Positions 1 through 5,678 of a DNA stretch of 5,678 nt are shown piece after piece (position 1 is the first letter of the stretch; every line of letters starts with the position of its first letter). The notes under the pieces are model-generated. The model saw only the letters and a list, made by a program, of their open reading frames with translations. It was not told the DNA's origin and made no database searches. Origin of the DNA: Kiritimatiellia bacterium (GTDB lineage: Bacteria; Verrucomicrobiota; Kiritimatiellia; RFP12; UBA1067). The stretch is taken from positions 1-5,678 of the forward strand of contig JAFPYE010000012.1 of NCBI GenBank assembly GCA_017412325.1, in the 5' to 3' direction. The position numbers were made by a program, and so were the translations under genes.

Positions 1-1
1 G

Positions 2-190
2 TGCGCGTCGCTGGCGGCGGCGTTGGCGCGGGCGGGCGGCGCGTCGGCGGACGGGCGGCCCGACACGCTCATCTGCGGCTCGCTCTTTCTGGCGGGCGAG
101 GCGCTTGTGGCGCTCAACGCCTCCCCGTGGCCGATGGCGCGCCGCGACCCGTCGGAGCTGCTCGTGGCCGCACGCCGGGGAAACGCATAA
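2..190 (+). CDS. folC: Folylpolyglutamate synthase / dihydrofolate synthase, C-terminal end (partial)
   Basis: This is the 3' end of a gene that enters from the left edge; 62 residues and a TAA stop at 188-190 are visible. The reading frame that starts at base 2 gives DTLICGSLFLAGEAL at about residues 21-35 of the fragment, followed by a short tail with SPWP. That matches the closing strand-helix of FolC/MurC-type ligases, where FolC proteins carry a (L/V)(V/I)CGSL(Y/F)L.GE motif just before the C-terminus. FolC adds glutamate to dihydropteroate and/or folates in the cytoplasm, using ATP. The catalytic domains lie outside the window, so the call rests on this one motif and on the position. 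The gene stops 15 nt before the -35 box of the mreB promoter, with no terminator-like hairpin between, so some read-through into mreB is possible. The overlapping frame beginning with GTG at base 1 is a shadow without family motifs. Confidence 0.72.
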   Translation, partial: CASLAAALARAGGASADGRPDTLICGSLFLAGEALVALNASPWPMARRDPSELLVAARRGNA

Positions 191-241
191 AATCTCAAAT
201 CCCGGTTGACTTCCGCGCAAAAAAACCTTACAATATACCAT
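188..241 (+). promoter_or_regulatory. Sigma70-type promoter for the mreBCD-mrdA-rodA unit
   Basis: The -35 box is TTGACT (206-211) and the -10 box is TACAAT (229-234), separated by 17 nt; each differs from consensus by one base. An A/T-rich stretch at 188-200 lies where an UP element would sit. A start of transcription near 241 would leave a leader of about 25 nt before the mreB ATG. This is an AT-rich island in otherwise very GC-rich DNA, which strengthens the call. It is the only good promoter seen in the window and probably drives the whole unit. Transcription start and sigma factor are inferred from sequence alone. Confidence 0.8.
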
Positions 242-252
242 CATCGTAAAAC

Positions 253-257
253 GGAAG
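253..257 (+). promoter_or_regulatory. Shine-Dalgarno site deciding the mreB start
   Basis: GGAAG lies 8 nt upstream of ATG 266. It supports ATG 266 over the in-frame TTG at 206, which is itself part of the -35 promoter box and so cannot be in the transcript made from that promoter. Confidence 0.7.
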
Positions 258-265
258 CAAAAGAC

Positions 266-1312
<1,047 letters not shown>

Positions 1313-1317
1313 CGTCT

Positions 1318-1352
1318 TCGGCAGGTTCCCCCTTGTGAAAGGAACTTGCTGA
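1318..1352 (+). promoter_or_regulatory. Hairpin covering the mreC ribosome-binding site
   Basis: Bases 1318-1329 pair with 1341-1352 without a mismatch (12 pairs, two of them G-U), leaving an 11-nt loop at 1330-1340. The 3' arm contains the GGA of the mreC Shine-Dalgarno sequence (AAAGGA, 1338-1343) and ends one base before the GTG start at 1354. An alternative inner fold pairs 1331-1334 with 1339-1342 under a GTGA loop, which fits the GNRA tetraloop pattern. There is no T-run after it, so it is not an intrinsic terminator. The 5' arm begins 5 nt after the mreB stop, so a ribosome finishing mreB would reach into it and could open the site. I infer a control that lowers mreC translation relative to mreB or couples it to mreB translation. 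The pairing is seen; the function is not shown. Confidence 0.55.
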
Positions 1353-1353
1353 C

Positions 1354-2142
1354 GTGAAAAAAGCCACAACCGGAACAGTCGTCACCGTCGCGCTCGCGGC
1401 GGCGGTCGCGCTCGCGTTCACGTTTGTGCGCGGGACGGCGGCGGACGCGGTCTATCCGGTCGAGAAGGCGAAGGTCTCGTTCGTGCGGCAGGTCGTCGCG
1501 CGGCTGAAGGGCGCGTGGCGCGGCGCGGCGGCGGGCGCGGAGAACGTGCGGCTCCGGCGCGAGGCGGCGGCGCTCGCGATGGTCGCCGGGGACAACGAGC
1601 GGCTGGCCGCGGAGAACGCGCGCCTCCGGCGCCTGCTCGGCTACGAGTCGTTCCCCGCCGAGAAGTGGATTCCCGCCGAGGTGCTTTCCGTCGGCGGCGC
1701 GGCCACGGGCGCGCGGCAGATCTGCCGCGTCGGCAAGGGCTCGCTCGCGGGCGTGAAGGAGGGCGCGATGGTCGCGGTGCCGGACGGGCTCGTCGGCCGC
1801 GTCGCGTCCGTTTCGCTCAAGACCGCCGAGGTGCTGCTCGTCACCGACCCCGCGCTCAAGGTCGCCTGCGAAATCGAGGGCGGACGGGGCGTGCGCGGCG
1901 TCAGCGCGGGCGGCAGCGGCGACAAGATCTTTCTCAGGCATTTGACGGCTGCGGCGGACGTTCCGCCGCGGGCACGGGTCTTGACATCGGGGCGCGGCGG
2001 GCTCTTCCCGCGCGGCCTCACGGTCGGCACTTTGCTTTCAATTCCTGCAGACGCGGAGGGACGGCCTTCGCTGACGGGTGAAGTGGTGCCGGCGGTCGAT
2101 TTTGCGACGCTGGAGGACGTCTTCATCCGCTGTGAAAAGTGA
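1354..2142 (+). CDS. mreC: Rod shape-determining protein MreC
   Basis: MreC is a bitopic inner-membrane protein whose periplasmic part binds and activates PBP2 in the elongasome. The 262-residue product is at the short end of the family. It has a Lys-rich start (MKKATT), one membrane segment (about 8-26), a coiled coil (about 62-96, with the repeating ENVRLRRE and ENARLRRLLG patterns), and a beta-barrel region (about 105-260). Barrel hallmarks are PAEVLSV (107-113), VPDGLVGRVASVS (142-154), VLLVTD (160-165) and VLTSGRGGLFPRGLTVG (209-225). The C-terminus ends soon after the last barrel strand (LEDVFIRCEK), without the long Pro-rich tail of E. coli MreC. The start is GTG 1354, with AAAGGA 10 nt upstream; that site lies in a hairpin. 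The last 11 nt overlap mreD. Codon use is strongly GC-ending in the middle but relaxed in the first seven or so codons and in the last seventy. Confidence 0.95.
   Translation: MKKATTGTVVTVALAAAVALAFTFVRGTAADAVYPVEKAKVSFVRQVVARLKGAWRGAAAGAENVRLRREAAALAMVAGDNERLAAENARLRRLLGYESFPAEKWIPAEVLSVGGAATGARQICRVGKGSLAGVKEGAMVAVPDGLVGRVASVSLKTAEVLLVTDPALKVACEIEGGRGVRGVSAGGSGDKIFLRHLTAAADVPPRARVLTSGRGGLFPRGLTVGTLLSIPADAEGRPSLTGEVVPAVDFATLEDVFIRCEK
2112..2117 (+). promoter_or_regulatory. Shine-Dalgarno-like site for mreD, inside mreC
   Basis: GGAGGA lies 14 nt upstream of the GTG at 2132, which is longer than the usual 5-10 nt. No closer in-frame start exists, because the preceding codons read Ser-Ser-Ser-Ala. 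The long spacing suggests that mreD relies partly on ribosomes arriving from mreC. Confidence 0.5.
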
Positions 2143-2602
2143 TTTCGTCCAGATTGCCTTCGCCGGAATCGCGCTCGTCGTCGGCGGCGCGCTCGAAGAG
2201 CTGCTGCCGAAGGTCTACGGCGTCGGCGCGCCGGTCCTGCTGATGGCGGCCCTGTTCGTCGCGTACCGGCGTCCGCGCCTCGTGGCCGTCCTCTTCGCGC
2301 TGGCGGCGGGGGCGATGGAGGACGCGCTTGCCGCGCGCGCGCCCGGCCTCGGCAGCAACCTCTTGCTTTTCTTCGTCCTCGCCTGGGCGGTGAACCGGAG
2401 CCGGACGGTCCCCGTCCTGTGGGCGGCGCTCGTCTACCCGTGCTGCCAGCTGCTCTTTTTCGTCGACCGGTTTTTCGACGGGCGCGGCGGCGAGGTGTGC
2501 CTCCGGTTCCTCGTGGCGATTCCCCTCGGCGCGGTGACGGCGGTGGCGACGGGCGCGGCGCTCGTCTGGCTGGAAAGGAGGGCGGCGCTCGATGCGGATT
2601 AG
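2132..2602 (+). CDS. mreD: Rod shape-determining membrane protein MreD
   Basis: MreD is a polytopic inner-membrane protein of the elongasome that works with MreC to regulate PBP2-RodA. The 156-residue product is slightly shorter than the usual 160-170. Hydrophobic segments lie at about 5-24, 31-46, 49-68, 73-88, 93-113 and 123-147. The most telling region is LFALAAGAMEDALAARAPGL at about 54-73, which matches the MreD pattern G...G...D followed by a short loop, G.. and a membrane segment. Sequence conservation in this family is low, so position between mreC and mrdA carries much of the weight. I start it at GTG 2132 (MKSDFVQIAF). The longer GTG 2078 frame would add an 18-residue Arg/Ser-rich leader made of out-of-frame mreC sequence. 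It overlaps mreC by 11 nt and mrdA by 11 nt. Confidence 0.9.
   Translation: MKSDFVQIAFAGIALVVGGALEELLPKVYGVGAPVLLMAALFVAYRRPRLVAVLFALAAGAMEDALAARAPGLGSNLLLFFVLAWAVNRSRTVPVLWAALVYPCCQLLFFVDRFFDGRGGEVCLRFLVAIPLGAVTAVATGAALVWLERRAALDAD
2576..2581 (+). promoter_or_regulatory. Strong Shine-Dalgarno site for mrdA
   Basis: AGGAGG within the longer AAAGGAGGG lies 10 nt upstream of ATG 2592, inside the end of mreD. It fixes the mrdA start and shows that mrdA can recruit its own ribosomes despite overlapping mreD. Confidence 0.75.
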
Positions 2603-4454
2603 GCCCGAGACGCTGCCCGTGGGCGCGCTCACGTGCGGACTGGCGGCGGCGGCGTTCGCCGTCGGCTTCCTCGTGCTGGCGTTCCGCCTCAAGGTGGTGC
2701 AGGTGGACGGGGCGGCGGACGCGACCGACGGCCTGCGCCGCCAGTCCATCCGGCGCGTGCAGACGGAAGGCGTGCGCGGCCGCATCCTCGATTGCCGGGG
2801 CCGGGTGCTGGCCGACAACCGCCCGTCCGTCTCCATCGTGCTCAACGCGGGCGTCTTCCGCCAGGCGACGTGGGACGAGACCGCCGCCGCGATCACCAAC
2901 GCCCTGGCCGCCGTCGCGGACGTCGTGGGGCGGCCCTCGCCGCTCACGGAGCGCGACATCCGTCGCCACCTGCGCCAGAACCTGGCGCGGCCGCTTACCG
3001 TCTGGCGCGACGTGGACGCGGATGCGCTCGCGCGGTTCGAGGAGCAGGGCTTCCGGCTGCCGGGCCATTCGGCGGACGGCACGCGGCCCTCGGGCTTTGC
3101 GGTGGCGGAGACGTTCGAGCGCACCTATCCGAACGGCGCGCTCGCGGGGCACCTCCTCGGCTACGTCGGGCGCGACCGCGTGGAGTCGCCGGCGGGCGAC
3201 GAGGGGTTCAACTTCCAGGAGATGGAGCTGCGCGGCCGCAGCGGCGTCGAGTTCTACTACGACGGCTACCTGCGCGGTGGCGCGGGCGAAAGCCGGCTGA
3301 CCGTCGATGCGCGCGGCTTTGCAAGCGCGCAGGCGGAAACGGTCGTGCCCGCCCAGCAGGGGCCCGACCTGACGCTCACGATCGACACCGCGATCCAGGC
3401 GGCCTGCGAGGCCGAGCTCAAGGGGCTGAAGGGCGCCTGCGTCGTCCTCGACGCGCAGAGCGGCGCGGTGCGGGCGATGGCGAGCGCGCCGTCGTTCAAC
3501 CCCGACGACTTCGTGCCCGTCCTCCGGCGCGCGCGCTACGAGGCGGTGTCGACGGATCCCGCCAAGCCGCTCCTCAACCGCGCGGTCGGCGGCTCCTACG
3601 CGCCCGGCTCCACTTTCAAGCCGGTCACCGCGCTCGCCGGGCTCGCGGCGGGCCACGCCGCCGACGAGCGGCACGACTGCTTCGGCGCGTTCAACTACGG
3701 CGGGATGACGATCCGCTGCGCGCGCAGGTGGGGCCACGGCTCGCTGGACGTGCGCGAGGCGCTGCGCGACAGCTGCAATCCCTTCTTCTGCAGTCTCGGC
3801 GTCGCGATCGGCACCAACGCGCTCGTCGCGGCGGCGCGCGCGTTCGGGCTGGGCGCGAAGACGGGGATCGACTTCCCCGTGGATTACGCGGGCGTCGTGC
3901 CGGACGCGACGTGGAAGATGGAGACGTACCATGAGAAGTGGTATCCCGGCGACGTGGCGCAGATGTCCATCGGGCAGGGTATGCTGCTCGTCACGCCCCT
4001 CCAGATGGCGCGCGTCGCGGGCGCGCTCGGCACGGGCGCGCTGGTGACGCCGCACCTGAAGGCGGACCTTCCCCCGGTGCGCACGCCGCTGCCGTTCGAC
4101 GCGGGGCGGCTCGCCGTCGTGCGCGAGGGCCTGCGGATGGTCGTGGGCCGGTCGGGCACGGGCAAGCGCGGCGCGGAGGGCGTCGCGGCGGAGGTCATCG
4201 GCAAGACGGGCACGGCCGAGGTCGGCGCGCGCGGACGGCGGCGCAAGAACACGTGGTTCATCGCCTACGCGAAGGGCGACCAGTCGTCGCGCCCCGAGGC
4301 GCAGGGGACCGAGGTCGCGGTCGCGCTGGTGGTCGAGAACGGCGCCTCGGGCGGCGAGACCGCCGCGCCGAAGGTGTGCGCGATCCTGAAGGCGATTTTC
4401 AACGGTCCCGACGACGGCTCCGGTTCCCGCGAGGAGGTGGCGCATGCTCCGTAA
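2592..4454 (+). CDS. mrdA: Penicillin-binding protein 2, elongasome DD-transpeptidase
   Basis: PBP2 is the class B penicillin-binding protein that crosslinks new glycan made by RodA during side-wall growth. The 620 residues are close to E. coli PBP2 (633). Order of parts: membrane anchor (about 11-33); pedestal/dimerisation domain opening with RGRILD (62-67) and closing with SGVEFYYDGYLRG (217-229); transpeptidase domain to the C-terminus. All three active-site motifs are present: S340-T-F-K343 with the nucleophilic serine, S394-C-N396, and K538-T-G-T541. GSYAPGSTFKP and GQGMLLVTPLQMA are typical of PBP2/FtsI-type enzymes. Before SCN there are Cys363, Cys376 and His382 (in WGHG), a Cys/His set seen in many PBP2 proteins. 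PBP2 rather than the divisome PBP3 (FtsI) is favoured by the RodA/MreBCD neighbours and the absence of murein ligase or ftsL genes. ATG 2592 has AGGAGG 10 nt upstream. The gene overlaps mreD and rodA by 11 nt each. The tail after the transpeptidase domain is short and carries no PASTA-like repeat. Confidence 0.96.
   Translation: MRIRPETLPVGALTCGLAAAAFAVGFLVLAFRLKVVQVDGAADATDGLRRQSIRRVQTEGVRGRILDCRGRVLADNRPSVSIVLNAGVFRQATWDETAAAITNALAAVADVVGRPSPLTERDIRRHLRQNLARPLTVWRDVDADALARFEEQGFRLPGHSADGTRPSGFAVAETFERTYPNGALAGHLLGYVGRDRVESPAGDEGFNFQEMELRGRSGVEFYYDGYLRGGAGESRLTVDARGFASAQAETVVPAQQGPDLTLTIDTAIQAACEAELKGLKGACVVLDAQSGAVRAMASAPSFNPDDFVPVLRRARYEAVSTDPAKPLLNRAVGGSYAPGSTFKPVTALAGLAAGHAADERHDCFGAFNYGGMTIRCARRWGHGSLDVREALRDSCNPFFCSLGVAIGTNALVAAARAFGLGAKTGIDFPVDYAGVVPDATWKMETYHEKWYPGDVAQMSIGQGMLLVTPLQMARVAGALGTGALVTPHLKADLPPVRTPLPFDAGRLAVVREGLRMVVGRSGTGKRGAEGVAAEVIGKTGTAEVGARGRRRKNTWFIAYAKGDQSSRPEAQGTEVAVALVVENGASGGETAAPKVCAILKAIFNGPDDGSGSREEVAHAP
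4432..4437 (+). promoter_or_regulatory. Strong Shine-Dalgarno site for rodA
   Basis: AGGAGG, continuing as AGGAGGTG, lies 6 nt upstream of ATG 4444 within the end of mrdA. It is the closest match to the anti-Shine-Dalgarno sequence in the window and should allow efficient independent initiation on rodA. Confidence 0.8.
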
Positions 4455-5610
4455 GCTGGTCCACTTCAACTGGGTGCAGTTCGTTGCGATGGTCGCGCTC
4501 ATCGCGCTCGGCACCGTCGCCATCTGGTCGGCGGGCTCGGCGCGCGAAGGCGCGGCGTTCCACGCGATGTGGGCGGTGAACCTGCGCACGGCGACGCTGG
4601 GGCTCGCGCTCTATTTCGCGATCGCGTTCACCGACTACCGCAAGTACCTGACGCTCGTCGCGCCGCCCGCCTACCTGGCCGCGCTCGTGCTGCTCGTCGC
4701 CGTGCTGGCCGTCGGCAGCGAAATCTACGGCGGCCGGCGGTGGCTGTGGTTCTTCCAGCCGAGCGAGATCGCGAAGCTGTGCGTCATCGCGTTTTTCGCG
4801 GAGCTGTTTGGTTCCGCCGAGCCGCTCTTCAAGGGGCGCACGGGCTGGCGCGGGTTCGTCGTCGCCGCGCTCGTCGTTGGCCTTCCCTGCGCGCTCATCC
4901 TCGCCGAGCCCGACCTCGGCACCGCGCTGACGCTCGTGCCGGCCGTCCTCGTGATGATGCTCGCGGCGGGCGTGTGGCGCAAGGGGCTCGCGGTCATCCT
5001 CCTCGTCGTCGCGATTCTCGGCGCGGCGCTCCTCGGCGCGGTCTACGAGGCGGAGAAGCCGGGCGTCGAGCCCGAGACGCGCGCGAAGATCGTCCGCTGC
5101 CTGCCGCTGCGGCCCCACCAGGTCAAGCGCGTCAAGACGTTCCTCTTCCCCGCGTCCGACCCGATGGGCGCGGGCTACAACCTGCGCCAGGCGATGATCT
5201 CGATCGGCTCGGGCGGCTTTGCGGGCAAGGGGCTCGGCAAGGGCGAGACGAACCACCTCAAGTACCTGCCGCCGTCGGTGTCGATGAACGACTTCATCTT
5301 CTGCGTCTGGGCCGAGGAGACGGGGTTCGTCGGCTCGCTCGCGCTCCTCGCGCTCTTCGCCGCGCTGTGCCTGTCGGGGACGTGGATCGCGTACGTCGCC
5401 GCCGACGGGCGCGGGCGGCTCCTGGCGCTGGGCGTCTCGACGCTCGTCTTCGCGCACGTCTACGTCAATATCGCGATGTCGGTGGGGCTCGTGCCGATCA
5501 CGGGCCTGCCGCTGCCGTTCATTTCATCGGGCCGCACCTTCCTCCTGACGGTGATGGCGGGGCTCGGACTTACACAAAGCATAGCACTACACAGGGAGAT
5601 ACAGACATGA
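4444..5610 (+). CDS. rodA: Peptidoglycan glycosyltransferase RodA (SEDS family)
   Basis: RodA polymerises lipid II into glycan strands in the inner membrane, as partner of PBP2. The 388-residue product is of normal length, and about ten membrane segments can be read, including 11-30, 47-63, 70-92, 136-153, 160-176, 180-200, 297-317 and 326-346. SEDS motifs in order: GGRRWLWF (96-103), QPSEIAK (105-111), AEPDLGTAL (154-162), the loop RVKTFLFP (229-236) leading to GAGYNLRQA and IGSGG (242-258), NDFIFCVWAEE (282-292) and GLPLPFISSG (355-363). Asp283 is the likely equivalent of the Asp needed for polymerase activity in characterised RodA proteins. The surrounding residues depart from the usual LPE..TDFIFA, and SSGRT replaces the common SYGGS. 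RodA rather than FtsW is favoured by the PBP2/MreBCD context; FtsW normally sits among mur and fts genes. ATG 4444 has AGGAGG 6 nt upstream. It overlaps mrdA by 11 nt and the next gene by 4 nt. Confidence 0.95.
   Translation: MLRKLVHFNWVQFVAMVALIALGTVAIWSAGSAREGAAFHAMWAVNLRTATLGLALYFAIAFTDYRKYLTLVAPPAYLAALVLLVAVLAVGSEIYGGRRWLWFFQPSEIAKLCVIAFFAELFGSAEPLFKGRTGWRGFVVAALVVGLPCALILAEPDLGTALTLVPAVLVMMLAAGVWRKGLAVILLVVAILGAALLGAVYEAEKPGVEPETRAKIVRCLPLRPHQVKRVKTFLFPASDPMGAGYNLRQAMISIGSGGFAGKGLGKGETNHLKYLPPSVSMNDFIFCVWAEETGFVGSLALLALFAALCLSGTWIAYVAADGRGRLLALGVSTLVFAHVYVNIAMSVGLVPITGLPLPFISSGRTFLLTVMAGLGLTQSIALHREIQT
5594..5598 (+). promoter_or_regulatory. Shine-Dalgarno site for the rng-like gene
   Basis: GGGAG lies 8 nt upstream of ATG 5607, inside the last codons of rodA. 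It supports the ATGA-overlap start of the following gene. Confidence 0.65.
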
Positions 5611-5678
5611 ACCTATTCGGATGGCTGAAGCGCTCGAAACTGAAGCGCGAGATCATCGTCAACGTCGAGAAGCTCGAA
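5607..5678 (+). CDS. rng: Ribonuclease E/G family protein, N-terminal 24 residues (partial)
   Basis: Only the first 24 codons are in the window; the gene runs off the right edge. The protein begins with a short basic lead (MNLFGWLKRSKLK) and then REIIVNVEKLE at residues 14-24. RNase E/G proteins typically begin with K.EI.IN....ETRVA, the strand that precedes the S1 RNA-binding domain. The family cleaves single-stranded, AU-rich RNA in rRNA, tRNA and mRNA processing. The ATG overlaps the rodA stop (ATGA, 5607-5610), and GGGAG lies 8 nt upstream, so it is probably translated together with rodA. In E. coli, rng (cafA) lies downstream of mreBCD, which fits. Neither the S1 domain nor the catalytic Asp residues can be checked, and RNase E versus G cannot be told apart here. 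Confidence 0.62.
   Translation, partial: MNLFGWLKRSKLKREIIVNVEKLE

Noticed and set aside
1..249. An 82-codon + frame from GTG at base 1
   Set aside because: It overlaps the folC end in another frame, its product is Gly/Arg/Ala-rich, and it runs through the mreB promoter. The frame from base 2 gives the recognisable FolC C-terminus.
206..265. A longer mreB start at TTG 206
   Set aside because: TTG 206 is the beginning of the -35 box TTGACT, so it lies upstream of the expected transcript start. ATG 266 has a Shine-Dalgarno site and gives the canonical MreB N-terminus.
1318..1360. The mreB-mreC hairpin as an intrinsic terminator
   Set aside because: No T-run follows the stem on the + strand, and no A-run precedes it that would serve the minus strand. 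The genes on both sides belong to one functional unit.
1981..2010. A perfect TTGACA -35 box inside mreC as an internal promoter
   Set aside because: The bases 17 nt downstream (2004-2009, CTTCCC) bear no resemblance to a -10 box, and the surroundings are GC-rich.
2078..2131. A longer mreD start at GTG 2078
   Set aside because: It would add an 18-residue Arg/Ser-rich leader coded by out-of-frame mreC sequence, with no membrane-protein character. GTG 2132 gives a normal MreD N-terminus.
2419..3934. Long + strand frames overlapping mreD and mrdA (2419-3300 and 2633-3934)
   Set aside because: Both are Arg/Gly/Ala-rich out-of-frame readings of mreD and mrdA with no motifs. The PBP2 frame across the same bases has all three active-site motifs.
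1641..4589. A 982-codon open frame on the minus strand across mreC, mreD, mrdA and the start of rodA
   Set aside because: It is antisense to four well-recognised genes, has an Arg/Ala/Pro-dominated composition and no family motif. Long stop-free antisense frames are expected where sense codons nearly all end in G or C.
4399..5457. A 352-codon minus-strand frame opposite rodA, rich in Arg, Glu and Asp
   Set aside because: It is antisense to a confident rodA and has a low-complexity charged composition typical of a GC-rich shadow frame.

Overview
The window holds the rod-shape elongation cluster of a rod-forming bacterium, all on the + strand. The order is 3' end of folC, then mreB, mreC, mreD, mrdA (PBP2), rodA, and the first codons of an RNase E/G-family gene (rng-like). 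The DNA is very GC-rich, and most codons end in G or C. The lineage cannot be fixed from this window. The folC-mreBCD-mrdA-rodA-rng order, the short MreC and the RodA motif variants would fit a Verrucomicrobiota/Kiritimatiellota-type (PVC) genome, but that is a guess and a GC-rich proteobacterium-like relative is not excluded.

Layout. Positions 2-190 are the C-terminal 62 residues of folC, cut by the window edge. The AT-rich gap at 191-265 carries a near-consensus sigma70-type promoter (TTGACT, 17 nt, TACAAT) and a Shine-Dalgarno sequence for mreB. mreB (266-1312) is followed by a 41-nt gap containing a hairpin that covers the mreC ribosome-binding site. From mreC on there are no gaps. mreC/mreD, mreD/mrdA and mrdA/rodA each overlap by exactly 11 nt, and rodA/rng overlap by 4 nt (ATGA). 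This indicates one transcription unit with translational coupling.

How the genes work together. MreB filaments under the inner membrane organise the elongasome. MreC (periplasmic stalk) and MreD (membrane protein) link it to the synthase pair. RodA is the glycosyltransferase that polymerises lipid II into glycan. PBP2 is the transpeptidase that crosslinks it and is controlled by MreC. Having all five genes in one unit gives a complete elongasome core from one promoter. The RNase E/G gene at the end recalls E. coli, where rng (cafA) lies downstream of mreBCD.

I see no new system, mobile element, CRISPR array or RNA gene. The points most worth checking are the hairpin over the mreC start, the repeated 11-nt overlap, sharp changes in codon use inside mreB and mreC, and unusual residues at two conserved RodA motifs.
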